A stretch of 64,000 nucleotides of DNA from Tilletiaria anomala UBC 951. Lineage: Eukaryota; Basidiomycota; Exobasidiomycetes; Georgefischeriales; Tilletiariaceae. How positions within the stretch are numbered: the first letter of the stretch is position 1; every line of letters begins with the position of its first letter. The stretch lies in the NCBI RefSeq assembly GCF_000711695.1, contig NW_013547009.1, positions 124,001 to 188,000 on the forward strand. Direction: 5' to 3'. The notes under the pieces were generated by a model. The model was given only the letters and a program-made list of their open reading frames with translations, had not been told where the DNA came from and searched no databases. The position numbers and the translations under genes were made by a program. Below are positions 22,344 through 33,424 of the stretch, one piece after another.

Positions 22344-23776
22344 CCCGTACCCCTGCGAGCAGGGTCGGTGCGGTAATAAGGTGGGTGTCATACATGCCAC
22401 TCTATCGGATGGCTCTTTACAACGAGAGGTTAGAGATATACCACGCTTCAACTGCAGTTTGCAGAGAGACTTGGACCAGCAACATGCGCCACATCGCTGC
22501 TGACGGGCGGTGTTTTGTTGTGTCATGCGGCCAATCCAATCTGCGACCCGAATTATAGGTGCTCGCACACAGTGAGTGTGAAAAATAGTACCGATTACGG
22601 AGTAGGTTCGACTCCATTCACAGCCCCGAAAATTATCCGGTATAGAAATGTGAACTGGAGTATCAAGGCCACATCCTCTCAGTCCCACTCACTGACTTCC
22701 TCGTTTGACTTGAGAAGAGGCTCATCAAACAGACATTATCATGCGTGGAGATTAGGCCTTCTGCGGGTCACTGTGCAGAGCCCTTCGCCGAGCGTGGCAA
22801 CCTGTATCAAAGTTCGACGCTCTCAGATTGCAGAAAGCAGTATTGACGTTCCTTCCGGCCATTATGCTAGTTCTGGCAGGGATGTTTTCATTAGAACGAC
22901 AGAGCAGTGTGCCAGTAAGGTGAGCGGAAGCGCTAACTCTGCGCGCTTGCTTAGTATTCTCGATGGCTTTCGACTGAAGTAGCAAGTCAGCTGTGGTCTG
23001 ATTGAAGCAGCGCATAGCAGCCAGGAATTCGCGGTATGGGGCCGTGAATGAGTAGGTAACGCACGATGGCCCCAATCTTGCTATGAATTCATGCGCGGAG
23101 CGAGAAACGGGCGTATCGCCTTTTGTTTACAGGAGTTTGGTATCTGCCTCTAAAATGACCACCCGCCAGAGCAATGCCGTTGGTGCTTCCCACTATAGCC
23201 ACAGCGCATCCGTCAAGTCAGAGCAGCGGGAGCGTACCGACGCATCTTCTACCATTTCACTCTGAGACTGTGAGATGGGAGACACCAGAGACCATGCGGC
23301 CGACGGTTTGAGGAAGCCCCGAAAAGTCGTTTTGCATTGGAGCGCTCCAGCTTGTCAGCTGCCGTGTGGGTACCATCATGTCTATATACGGGTCCATCAG
23401 CGCGCAAGCTCCCATCCAGGCATTCTCAACCTTTAGACGAGCCACGACTGACTTCAGTTCCGCGTGTGGAGATGACCGCGTGTGTGCAGTTGTGCAGGTG
23501 CGTGCGCCTGTGTGACCGGTTTTGTCGATGTGCGTAAAGAGTTAGGTGTGACTGAGTATATAGTCTCATCAACATCTCGTCAAGCGTTTCTCTCAACGAG
23601 GATCTGAGTTGATTCTCAACCAATTCAGCACCCGAGGCATTAGAGTCTCTGGTATTTGTGTTAATCATTCGAAATCAAATGTGCGCGACGTGTAACCCTA
23701 CATTCCCACACTACGCGAGTGGGCGTCACGCCTTTGCAATCGCAACACTGAACCATTTCGCCGTACTTGCCTCAAA

Positions 23777-23782
23777 ACGCGT
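23777..23782. promoter_or_regulatory. MCB box upstream of the SNF2/RING pseudogene
   Basis: A single ACGCGT lies 120-125 bp before the ATG at 23902 proposed for the decayed SNF2/RING gene, a spacing similar to that of the paired boxes before MGS1. It supports both the proposed start and a former G1/S repair-gene type regulation, but a single six-base match can occur by chance. Confidence 0.3.
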
Positions 23783-23901
23783 AGTGCACCCATCATGGCA
23801 ATGGCTAGCCAGTGTGCTGACCGGTTGTTTGTTGCGCTGGCGGCAGCTCTAAGACATTTCTGATAGTGTTTATTAGTGTTGGCTCAGACTGCAGCGGTGA
23901 A

Positions 23902-26900
23902 ATGATACCGGCGGCGCGCCGCTCCAACAGGAGTTTTCAGAAGTCAACCAAGCAAGGAGCCCCTCTCTCTCCCGCTTCAGTATCAACGAAAGATGCCATC
24001 GCTGTAGAGGATGAGCGGCGTCTATAGCAAGCGCTAGCAGTATTCGAGCCTGTGGAGATACCCAAAGGACCTATTCAAATTTTGCATGCGAGCACCAATC
24101 TTGGAACAGACAAGAGTTACCGTGCCCGCAAGATGCGCGAAGGGAGAGAGACTTGTTGAACTGCGCACCATCGCCCCATGGCTGGATAGGTGGGCCCGGC
24201 GATGAGCTACTCTAAGTATTGTACTCACTCTATTCAGAAGAATTGGAAGCTGCTGGTTACCCTTCAAAGTACGCATTCAGCCCGGTTGGGGATCGACTCC
24301 TTCTCAAGTGCGCCGACGAGTGGGGCATCCCAGTTTCCTCCAATCTGGTCGCCATTCTCAATCAAGCTGCGGCGACGGCGCCTGGCAGTCCGAAAAAAAA
24401 GAGAAATTTCAATGATGCACCAGAGATCGTGCTAGAAGCATAAGTGTGTACAGCATGTTTGTCTTCAGAAGATCTGCTCAAGGCCGGTCCATTGGTAGCA
24501 AAAGGATCAGACCGCAAGGAAGTGCTCAAAGTTTTTGCCAAGATTCCACGACACCATGCTCTCAAGGCCGAGAGGAGGGTTGCTGAGGAAGAGAACCTTA
24601 AGAAAGAGGTCGCCAAAAACCGGTTCTTCGCAGTTGCTGACTTAATCGCTCAGTACTTGCATGAAGGCACACGTGTCTCGTTATCCCAGAAGGGCATTCA
24701 ATGACAATTACCCCATGTTCGCTCTTGTCGTGCGCAGCGCCCAACGGCGCCCAAATCGCCATCTGATGTGGAGCTCTCAGTCTTCGCTCACGCGCAAGTT
24801 GAATTTGATCGAGCTGAGCGCTTCGTCATGGCTGCTAATGCGTTCGGCCAGTTTCTGGACGATTACTCTCACGCACAGTCCCTTTGCTGGGATATCAGAG
24901 CGGCTGTCAATATGTACACCACGCCTGACGATCCGAATTGGGAGTCGAAGCGTGCTGTGATGTTGAGAAAACATGGCATTGGTTCACAATTCTATAAGAA
25001 TTACCGCGAAATAAACCCAAGCATCACGGCTCGACTTGCGGAGGAGCCTGGGGAACGAAAAGTAACAGGCACGGCCAGCCGCAAAGGCAAGGCAAAAGCC
25101 AAACGAGAGGCGCTTCTCGAAGTTCAAGAAGACACGTGTACGGCTGCTGGCCGGCTTGAAAGTCCCGTCTTTGGATACATCGACCTCGATGGCATCGCAC
25201 CACATCCGCTCGCATTTGTCAACCAAGACATGGAGGGTCGCGGGTGGTTGACATTCAAAGGGAGGATCTCGCTGCGTCCGCCTTTCACAACCTCCACCGC
25301 TTTCGACACTTGTGCACTCGATTTCATGAACTCGGTGATCACTTTATCAGGCTGGGATCGACATCGAGCAATGCAAAGATTTTGTGAAAGGAGCGCACCA
25401 GCCATGACTGGACACCTGAAAGCTGACGTCTCTCTGACTCCGGAAGCTCTGCAGTACGGCACTCTTCCGCTCGACAATCCATTTGTCGAATTCAGAGCAA
25501 AGAAAAAGCATGACATGGCAGCCAAGGTTCCTCTCGCTTCCTCGGCCGCGATGCGAAAGCTTATGAACGCTATTTTGAACCGTCCGAGTTCGCTCCTCGA
25601 GATCGACACTACGGCTAGTTACTGGTCTCAGTCTCCCAACAAGTTTTACACACTGCCGGAGGAACCGAGGCGAATTCCACAGGACGCGCAGGCCCTGGCG
25701 TCCAACAAGACGACGAGAGGTCGATCCGGCCTCAAGACGGGGGCAACCGTTCTGCTCGATCCATGCAACAATTCAGTTGCCGGAATGTCAGAGGGCGACC
25801 TGCGTGGAGACCAAGATGAAGAGAAGCTCGACAGCATGATGACATCTGATCAGCTACCTTTCAATAACAGCACGAAGCTTCTTCTCGAAGCTTGTCGACC
25901 TGCTTCTGATCACGAAGAAGCTACTCCTCCGGCCGGCTCACTCAACTCGACAATGCTGCTGTACCAAAGGAAGGCTCTTTCGTGGATGCTGCGTCGAGAA
26001 AGACCTATGACCGAGGACTCAGAAGCCCGGACCTTCCCTGGTTGGACGGCACTTCGCGCCAAAGTGCCCGAATCAGCCGATCAGCACCAGTCGAAGAGAG
26101 TCAAGGCGGAAAATAATGACGAAGGAGCCGTGTCAGAGAATTCTACCGGCCTACCTGGCAAATGCGGGACATTCTACTTCGAAGAAGTGACCGGCATGCT
26201 CAGTGCAAAGCGTTTCAAAGCGCATCCATTGCAACCTGGTGGACTTTTAGCCGATCAGATGGGCTTGGGCAAGACTGTTGAAATTCTCGCTCTCATCGCG
26301 TCCAACCCGCGGACTCCGGACTACTGCGACATTTCAAGGTCTTGGCAAATGGCTCAAAAGATGGCTCCCGAGCAGTGTCCATTGCTATCAAAGGCCACCT
26401 TGATCATCGTTCCTGCTGCTATCGCCGAGCAATGGCTCACAGAGATCCACAAGCATTAGGCCGGACCATCGGAAAAAGTCTTGATGCTCACGGTGAACAC
26501 GATCCCTTGGTCTATACGCAGTTATCGGGAGGAGATCCGCGAAGCGTGCAAGCAGCTCCAAGACCTGGACATTGTTCTGACAACTTACGAATTCCTGACT
26601 TCCGAGCTCAGGTTGTGCAGCCGGATCACCTTCTCTCAATCGACTCCGCGCTCCTGTCCGCTTGAGGTGCTGTGGCATAGAGTCGTTGTGGATGAGGCGC
26701 AGATGATCTCGCATTCAACCGAAAAGGTCGCAGGCATCTGCAACGAGCTTTGGCGTACAAACGGATGGTCATCTACGGGCACACCAATCACACAAGGCGT
26801 ATCAGACCTGCACGGCTTGCTTGTCTTCCTCGATCATGATCCTCTCGCATCGGCCCGGCACTTTAAGACTCTGCTTGAGATCCCATTTGAAAAGGCCGAC

Positions 26901-29173
26901 GCGCTTGGTATCTATCGCATGCGCTCTCTGCTCCCTCGTTTCATGTGGCGTCACACGAAGGACCATGTGCGGGATGAACTCGACTTGCCAAGCAACGAGA
27001 CAATCTGGCTGGACCTCAAGATGACGGGCTTGGAGCACACCCTCTACAGCAAAAATGTCGCTGAGTTCCGCAAGAAGTTCGTGCATGCCATCAGATCAGG
27101 GCGCACGCCAGACCTCACTTCCGTCAACTCACTACGCCAGCTCGTCTCGCATCCTCAGCACTCGGACGACTTCGGCTCAGATGCGCGCCTCAGTTTTTTG
27201 CAGCTCTTTGACCGTCTACTCGAAAGGAATGAGCGCGCTTTGCGCACGCGCAGGGCGCACATCTGCACGCTTACCTTGCAACTTGCATTTGGCGTTCAGT
27301 TTTACTCGAATTTGAAGGGCCAAAAGTGGGATGGTGGCGAGCCTCCGAGCGACGACGAGATGCGGAGGTTGTTTTGATGGGCGCTCAACGTCTGTGATGA
27401 CGAGCTTCAGGCAACAGAAGAGCGCAAAAAAGCCGAAGCAAATGCTGCGCATCAAGAACAGAAAGCGGCGGTGGAACATGCCGAGGAGTCCACAGATGCC
27501 CCGATAGGTTATGCTCCTGATCAGACCAATCATGATGCGTCGTCTGCCGATGTGCAATGTCCAAATGCTCAACATCTTTCTGGCGAACAAGGTGAAAGTG
27601 CTGCAGCTAAGCATGGGACAGATATCGAAGCCATGAGAGCAATGGCGCAAGAGTTCACCTTTGAAGAGATGCGATACTGACTTGACACAGCTCTTGACGG
27701 TAACCCAGACCCGCCCATGCATTTCAATCCAGAGCGCCAGACTCTACTGTTCTACGAGAAGATCTATCGCGATGCTTCTGAAGCAGACTTGGAAAATCCG
27801 GAGTTCCATCTCGTTGATCGCGATGCAGGCTCAGAAGAAGTGGGGCCAGCAGCCAATGGGTTCATCTTTGACAATGCGGTTGTGATGAGGAACCGGCTCA
27901 GAGGGGTAAGTCGACCCTGGCCGAGCAGGAAGATTGCTTGACTGACTGAGACGGCTTGGCTTGTAGGGCGCCACAGGACGTCGCGAACAGATTGGCTGGA
28001 TCCTCAAACCGCGGGCAAAGATGGATCGCCTAAAGAATGAACTGGTCACCCAGCATGAACAGCTTGATGCCACCACTCGCGATGTGCGGTACCTACGCAA
28101 TCGGCCTCGCGAAGAGGCGAGCAGCGCTTCCACTAAGGGCAATGGCACTGCTCGTGTCTGTTAAATCTGCCTCGAAGCTAAGGAGAATGGCAGCGGACTC
28201 AACCTCACCTTCGGCGTCTTGCCATGCTTGCACTCGTTTTGCGTACAGTGCGTAGAGCGCTTGGCTGGGAGGAAGGAACCTGTTTGCCCAAACTGCAGAA
28301 TGCCATTCAAGAAGGCTACTTTTGTGCAGGTTCGTGAAGAAGCCCAGGTAGTTGAAGAACAGAATGATGAGGAAGATGATGGAGAAGACATACAAGGTGA
28401 CTACGGTGCCAAGATCCGCGGAATTATCCGAGACCTCAGAGCGCGCCTATCCATGGTCGGGACTTGTAAAGCGGTGGTCTTCTCGCATTGGAGAAAGATA
28501 TTGCAGTATGCCCACGAAGCTTTCTTGCAGAATGACATTTCGGCGGCATCCTTTACCAGCAGAGAGCAACAACAGTCGAACGCACTTCAGTCCTTCCGAG
28601 ACCCTGATGGCGTGCGTGTGTTGCTCGTTCCCATGAGAGCTCATGAGGGGGCGGCAGGCCTGACACTAACCATGGCAAACGTCGCTTACGTTCTTGAACC
28701 CAGCCTTGATCCGCGCCTTGAAGGGGACACGTGCTATAGAAAGACTGAAATTGTTTTAATTAAAACTGACAAAGCGATTTTTGCCCATGCGCAGCGCGCA
28801 AGCCATGGCGCGTATCTCTAGGATCAGACAGACGCGCGTAAGCAAACAAATGGTCTGTTTAGCCGAGCTCTAGTCATTGCTGACATGCTAGTCCCAAAGT
28901 CAGAACACGACGACCATCCGCGTCCGGATGAAGAACACGATCGAAGAGGAAATTGTCGAGATCGCTTCGCGCAAGACGAAGCAGACCGACGTCGCCACAG
29001 GCGGCAAGTACCGGGACGGCTTGACACTGGACGATCTGGCGAAGATCTTGGGTGTCAATATCGTCAAGGAGCGCGAAGAGGCGAGACTACACAGGGTCCA
29101 GCGGCGTGCCGAGGTCCAAGCCGCACGAGAAACGGCTTGGGGCCGCTTCCAAGCTGCCATCAATCGTAACTAG
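23902..29173 (+). pseudogene. SNF2-family ATPase with RING finger (SHPRH/Irc20 type), broken by in-frame stops
   Basis: One frame can be followed from an ATG at 23902 through introns to a TAG at 29171-29173. It shows helicase motif I GGLLADQMGLGKT (about 26250), DEAQ box in VVVDEAQMISHS, SSTGTPI, a C3HC4 RING (28159-28300: CLE, CLHSFCVQC, CPNC), then the second helicase half with VVFSHWRKIL, GLTLTMANVAYVLEPSLDPRLE and, after splicing (28795-28837, 28904-29173), AMARISRIRQTR and MKNTIEEEI. The family couples chromatin or fork remodelling to ubiquitin ligation. Stops interrupt the frame at 24025 (TAG), 24441 (TAA), 26457 (TAG), 27375 (TGA) and 28162 (TAA, between the first two RING cysteines); TGAs at 24702 and 27678 may lie in introns 24675-24737 and 27592-27690. 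I saw no frameshift. Motif VI reads RIRQ instead of RIGQ. The exon join near 24190-24240 and the donor near 28731 are unclear. Most likely a recently inactivated host gene. Confidence 0.8.
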
Positions 29174-29305
29174 CTGGCCGCAGAGGGCGCCTTATCAGTA
29201 CGAGAAGACTTTAATGAAAAGCCGATTTTAACGAATATAATATCTTCACTGCTTTACGCAAAATTGCGAATCGGTCATGTAGCAATAGAGTAGCATTGCA
29301 TTCTT

Positions 29306-30836
29306 TCACGCCGAGCGTTTTGGCTCAAGATTCTCGTCCACAAGTTTTTGCGCAGCAAGGTCATCCTCTTCCAATTGTTGAGCTTCCTCCTCGCTCAGCT
29401 CTTCTGCGGCTTCCTCCAGCTCCCCTTCTTGGCCTTCTTCTGCGCTTTCCCCCCACAAGGCATCTTCCCAGTCGTCGTCAAAGTCCTCCTTGAGGTGGAA
29501 GACAGCGCCACCGAGCTTCTCCTCGAGCCACTCTACAGCTCCCAGGTCCAAGATGAGCTTCTTGCGATGAAGCACCTCGTATGCGTGCAGCTCGCCAGGC
29601 TTCTTGAGCTGCTCGGGCTTGCGAGCGGCGAGGTGCGCCTCCTTGGTAAGCTCCTGCAGCTCGATCAGCTCAACTTTAGGTATGTTGCCCAAGGCGAGGG
29701 CGATGTTTCGCGTCTGCTGCCTGTGCGCGCGGAGCTGCTCGGGCATGTAGAAGGGGTCTGCTGCGGAAGGACGCGTGCTGCTGCTGTTGCGTCGCAATTC
29801 GAGGGCTGACTGGGGCTCACGAGGGGCGGTAAGGAAGAGCGCGTCATCCCATTGCTTTGCCTGCAGGATCCTGCGCAGGCTACCCGTTGTCGAGGGTGGA
29901 GCGTCCCAGTGCATTGTGGGGACGACGATCAGATCGCCTTGAAGCCACTTGGCGGAGAGAGCGCTGCGGAGAGCTAGCTCGCGCACTTGGCGCGGTAGCG
30001 ATGTTGCGTGCGACCGCGGCTTGGGGCCATGAATGACACCTCCTCCTCGCAACAAGGGATTGTTCCTGCGACCGAGACGCGCTTTACCACTTCCCTTCTG
30101 CGGTCGAACCTTGCGCCTCGACCCAGCAACTTCGCCGCGTGTCTTGGTGCTAGCGGTCCCAGAACGCAGGCCATCGAGGTAGTAAACAACGGCGGCGTGA
30201 AGCACATCACGACGCGGTGTCGTTCCAAAAACGTGCGAGGAGAGAGGCACGTATGCTTTGGTGGTACTCAGGTGCTGGGCTCCTGCATGAACCAATGAGG
30301 GCAGGTTGTGAAGCTGAGATGTGGTGTAAGGCGCATCAATCGGTAGTGCCTTTGTCGCCGGGTGGAGCCAAGATAGACGGACATGGACATGGTCCTCTGC
30401 AGAGCCAGTATCCAAAAAAACGAAGTCGTGTTAGGGATCACTTCGAAATAAGCCTCATGCACCATGTAAAGGGCTCACCTGATGAAGCAAGGGCATCCAG
30501 TGCTTCTGAAGGAGTCGTGTCCATGGTATCCGCGTTCTGGTGAGAAGCACTGGGCGAAGGAGCACTCAAGTTGGGTGGAAGTGCCGATGTAGTCGTGGAG
30601 GGCCCGAAAGGATCCAAAGGTTGGCTACCGTGAATGCATCTCTTCTGAGATGCCCCAGCCCGTGAGAGCGCTCTGCTTGGAGCGTCAGACGCGGTATATT
30701 GCTCTGCGGCAGCGAGGAAGTGCTGCAGCTGTACACGCGAACTGGTTGCCAGGGATGACGAACGAAGAACGCCGCTGCTAGTGCCGCCAGCGGCGACGCT
30801 TCGCACAGCAAAGCTGCGCACGAGATTGGACGCCAT
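29306..30836 (-). CDS. YML6: Mitochondrial large-subunit ribosomal protein uL4m
   Basis: Two exons on the minus strand, 30836-30479 and 30396-29306, joined in phase across an 82-nt intron, giving 482 residues. The first ~60 residues are Arg/Ser/Ala-rich with no acidic residue early on, as in a mitochondrial presequence. The uL4 core follows: VFGTTPRRDVLHAAVVYY, then TRGEVAGSRRKVRPQKGSGKAR and the RRNNPLLRGGGVIHGPKP loop, the conserved rRNA-binding extension split here for brevity. The protein lines the exit tunnel of the mitochondrial ribosome. Compared with bacterial L4 (~200 residues) it has a long N-terminal leader and a C-terminal Glu-rich tail (about 70 residues of mostly acidic sequence) which resembles extensions of other fungal mitoribosomal proteins. 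It diverges from RPS16 over 1 kb. The stop is 132 bases from the end of the SNF2/RING relic. Confidence 0.94.
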
Positions 30837-31873
30837 ACTTGTTCACTATAGACAATTGCTGCGCTACCGCCTTGCAGAGAGTGGGCCGTTACTTGCCTTC
30901 CGAAGCTTCCGATGCTAGGACCTTCTGCAGCTCGTCAGATGGACGGCTAGAAGATGGGATGGCTCGTGGGGTGGGTTGGCGGTTCGCCCCTCTCCTTCCC
31001 TCTTTTCTTCTTGTTCTCTTCTTGTTGGGGGGAAGGGCCATCGCTGGATCGAGCATCAACCCTACTTTACCATCTGGATTTTTAGGGCTGTGATTTTCTC
31101 GGCCGACATCTGGACCGAAGGCTCTAATCATACGAGCGGAACGGCCTTACGTGTCTGCTTGCCATAGGGCCTGTCGCCCATCCACTTGATGAGCCACCAG
31201 CATGCCGCAGCTTTATTGCGCCCATCCATTACGGCTTGTGTAAAACGGATCCTGTGAGTGAGCATTGGTGGAACGGCACGGCACAGGGATCGTGCGGTCA
31301 GGTTGAGCTTCAAATCAACTCGATCCTTCACAAGTTTCCTCCAATCGTCGATCCTGCCCCGTCAAGCTGCATATTCAAGGTGAGCATCACGAAGCAAAGG
31401 TTTGCTACCGGCTGCAGAATAATCGGGCATCATTGCGTCAAAAGTGAGCGCGAGCAGGAGGTCCACACCGCAACGAGCGACCCTCGAGTCGATCGCCGGA
31501 AGAGACAGAGCATGGAGGGGATGGGGACGGTAAGCAGCGGGGTATATGTAACGGACGACAAACGGGCTCCTACTGGGAGCGCAGGAGTGCAAGCATGCCA
31601 GAGTAGCCTTGCATGATGTCAAAGATCAAACCCGAGCGTACCCTTTGCACGAAGACATCGGTTAGCACCAGGTCATCACATGGGCGGCCTTGTGATAAGG
31701 GGCATTTGAGAAGGACAAGGGGGAAGAAGCCGCAGGAGGCAGGAAGTGGCGATTTGCATCATTGCAGCAGACTTGTTCGACATGGATGTCCATACCACCT
31801 AGACAACAGCTTTGAGACAACCGGAACAACATGCTAACTATATTTCGCCTCTTTGATGCGTCACTGCGCTTAG
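30837..31873. other. Divergent promoter region between uL4m and RPS16
   Basis: About 1.04 kb between divergent starts. A C/T-rich block at 30990-31030 and several purine-rich stretches are present. The bases just before the RPS16 ATG (GCGCTTAG) look like a splice acceptor, so an untranslated leader intron of RPS16 may occupy part of this region. Small open frames here look random. Confidence 0.5.
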
Positions 31874-32738
31874 ATGTCCAACTCACAAGCAGTCTCCTGC
31901 TTCGGCAAGAAGAAGACCGCCACGGCGGTCGCCCACGCCAAGGCTGGCAAGGGACTTATCCGTGTCAACGGTCAGCCCATCCACTTGATCAAGCCAGAGG
32001 TCCTTAGGTGGAAGGTTTACGAGCCAGTCCTGGTTGTTGGCGAGGACAAGTTCGCGTGAGTATCCACTCTGCCCTTGGATTATCGGGCTAGAGACGAATT
32101 CAAAGGAGGAACTGCGGATTCACTGTCTTCGTCTACTGCGAGCTTGGAACGGAGGGATTGCTTTGCTTCTGGGTGCAATATCTATGATGTGGCCCTACTG
32201 CAAAGGCAGAGGCGGGAAGCCTTGCGATAGTGATTGCAAAAGCGTCATTGCGTTGCAGGCTTTACTACAGACACCAAACATCTTGCAACAGGAAGGAGGC
32301 GTTGCGGATGAACAGATGAGCATGATGCAGTTCGCTTCAAGCGATACTTTCCGTGGGTCAAGCGCTGGTGCTGATCTCAGGCTGCTTTTCATGAAACAGT
32401 CCCGTCGACATCCGCGTTCGCGTTTCCGGCGGTGGTCACACCTCGCAGGTCTACGCCATTCGCCAGGCGATCGCCAAGGCGCTCGTTGCATACTACGCCA
32501 AGTTCTTCGATGCTTCTTCCGCCCTCGACCTGCGACAGCTGTTCGTCAGCTACGACAGGACGCTCTTGATCGCTGACCCGCGCCGCATGGAGCCCAAGAA
32601 GTTCGGTGGACGGGGTGCGCGTGCGCGCAGGCAGAAGGTGTGTTTTTTCTCAATTTGTGTCATCTATCTTGCCGCTCACCGCGCTGACTTAACGTTCTCG
32701 CAACCGTCCCTTGCCGCGCTCCACAGTCATACCGTTAA
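31874..32738 (+). CDS. RPS16: 40S ribosomal protein S16 (uS9)
   Basis: Three exons: 31874-32055, 32400-32637 and 32727-32738, giving 143 residues, the usual length. Exon 1 carries [19 protein letters not shown] and [20 protein letters not shown]; exon 2 carries [20 protein letters not shown] and [12 protein letters not shown]. The last exon is only 12 nt (Ser-Tyr-Arg-stop) and restores the invariant C-terminal QKSYR of uS9, whose tip contacts P-site tRNA. The first intron is 344 nt, much longer than typical here. The ATG is preceded directly by a CTTAG that could be an acceptor of a leader intron. Ribosomal protein genes in fungi often keep such long first introns. Confidence 0.97.
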
Positions 32739-33424
32739 AGTGCTACAGCGCTTTCATCCTTGCGTGTGCATTTTATCGGTGTGGGCTACACCGTGCACTT
32801 GCAACTTGTATGTCTCACCACAATCGTCTCGGCAGGCGGCTTCATTGGCTGGCATGTGGGCCCGTGGACTCGCCCTTGTACACTTCATTCAAAACACAGC
32901 AACGCGCAATCCATGCACCACATGCAGTAAACCAATCTTGCGCCGTGCGCGTCTGCTGCACTGCGTTGCCAATCTTTGATCGGGTAGTCAAGGCGATGTG
33001 CCGCCAAGGGAAGCACGATAGAGAATAAACGTTTCTTGAAGCTGCGTGGATCCGTACAGACATGCGTGAACATTTTACTATTATCGCGATCGAAAGACAT
33101 TCGCAGAGCTTACAACTGAGGCGAGGGAGCGAAAGAATCAAGGGGATGGGTACATAGCCGTGACTAGGACAACGAAACCGATTGGGTAGATGCATGCGAT
33201 TGGACGGAACTCGGGAAGCTCGACGACGAAATGACTGTGGGTATACTGATCGTACCCGTACGCGTCGGCCGTTTGGGCAACGGGGGAGGCGAGGCGCAGA
33301 TAAAGATGATCGAAGGAAGCAAGAGGTTGACAACGTCAAAACGAAATGTACTGGGAACACTTGTTGAATTGAATTGGGCGAGGACTTGGGACTGCAGACG
33401 CGGGGCAGACGTCAAGCGTGGCGT
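32739..33424. other. Tail-to-tail intergenic spacer
   Basis: 686 bases between the RPS16 stop and the stop of the disordered-protein gene, which converge. It should contain both 3' untranslated regions. No coding, repeat or RNA feature seen. Confidence 0.55.

Larger units (their letters stand above)
21200..23901. other. Gene-poor region, possibly with gene relics
   Basis: 2.7 kb between the CWH43 start and the SNF2/RING pseudogene. The longest open frames (21385-21849 minus, 21512-21868 plus, 22011-22343 plus, 22515-22982 plus) cannot be joined into a gene by splice sites and match no family I know. The stretch near 21960-22343 looks most protein-like and is listed separately. Codon use is less GC-biased than in the flanking genes. 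No terminal repeats or RNA gene seen. Confidence 0.45.

Noticed and set aside
22599-22620. Perfect pol III B-box-like GGTTCGACTCC
   Set aside because: The bases around it do not form a T-arm with a matching acceptor stem, and no A box or anticodon arm lies at the right distance upstream, so it is not a tRNA gene.
24000-29173. Reassigned stop codons as explanation for the stops in the SNF2/RING gene
   Set aside because: All other genes in the window use TAA, TAG and TGA as ordinary stops and none has in-frame stops, so a changed genetic code is excluded.
32322-32374. C-box-like ATGATGC and D-box CTGA in the first RPS16 intron (possible C/D snoRNA)
   Set aside because: The C box has a mismatch, the spacing is short, the terminal stem is at most three base pairs and no rRNA-complementary guide is evident.
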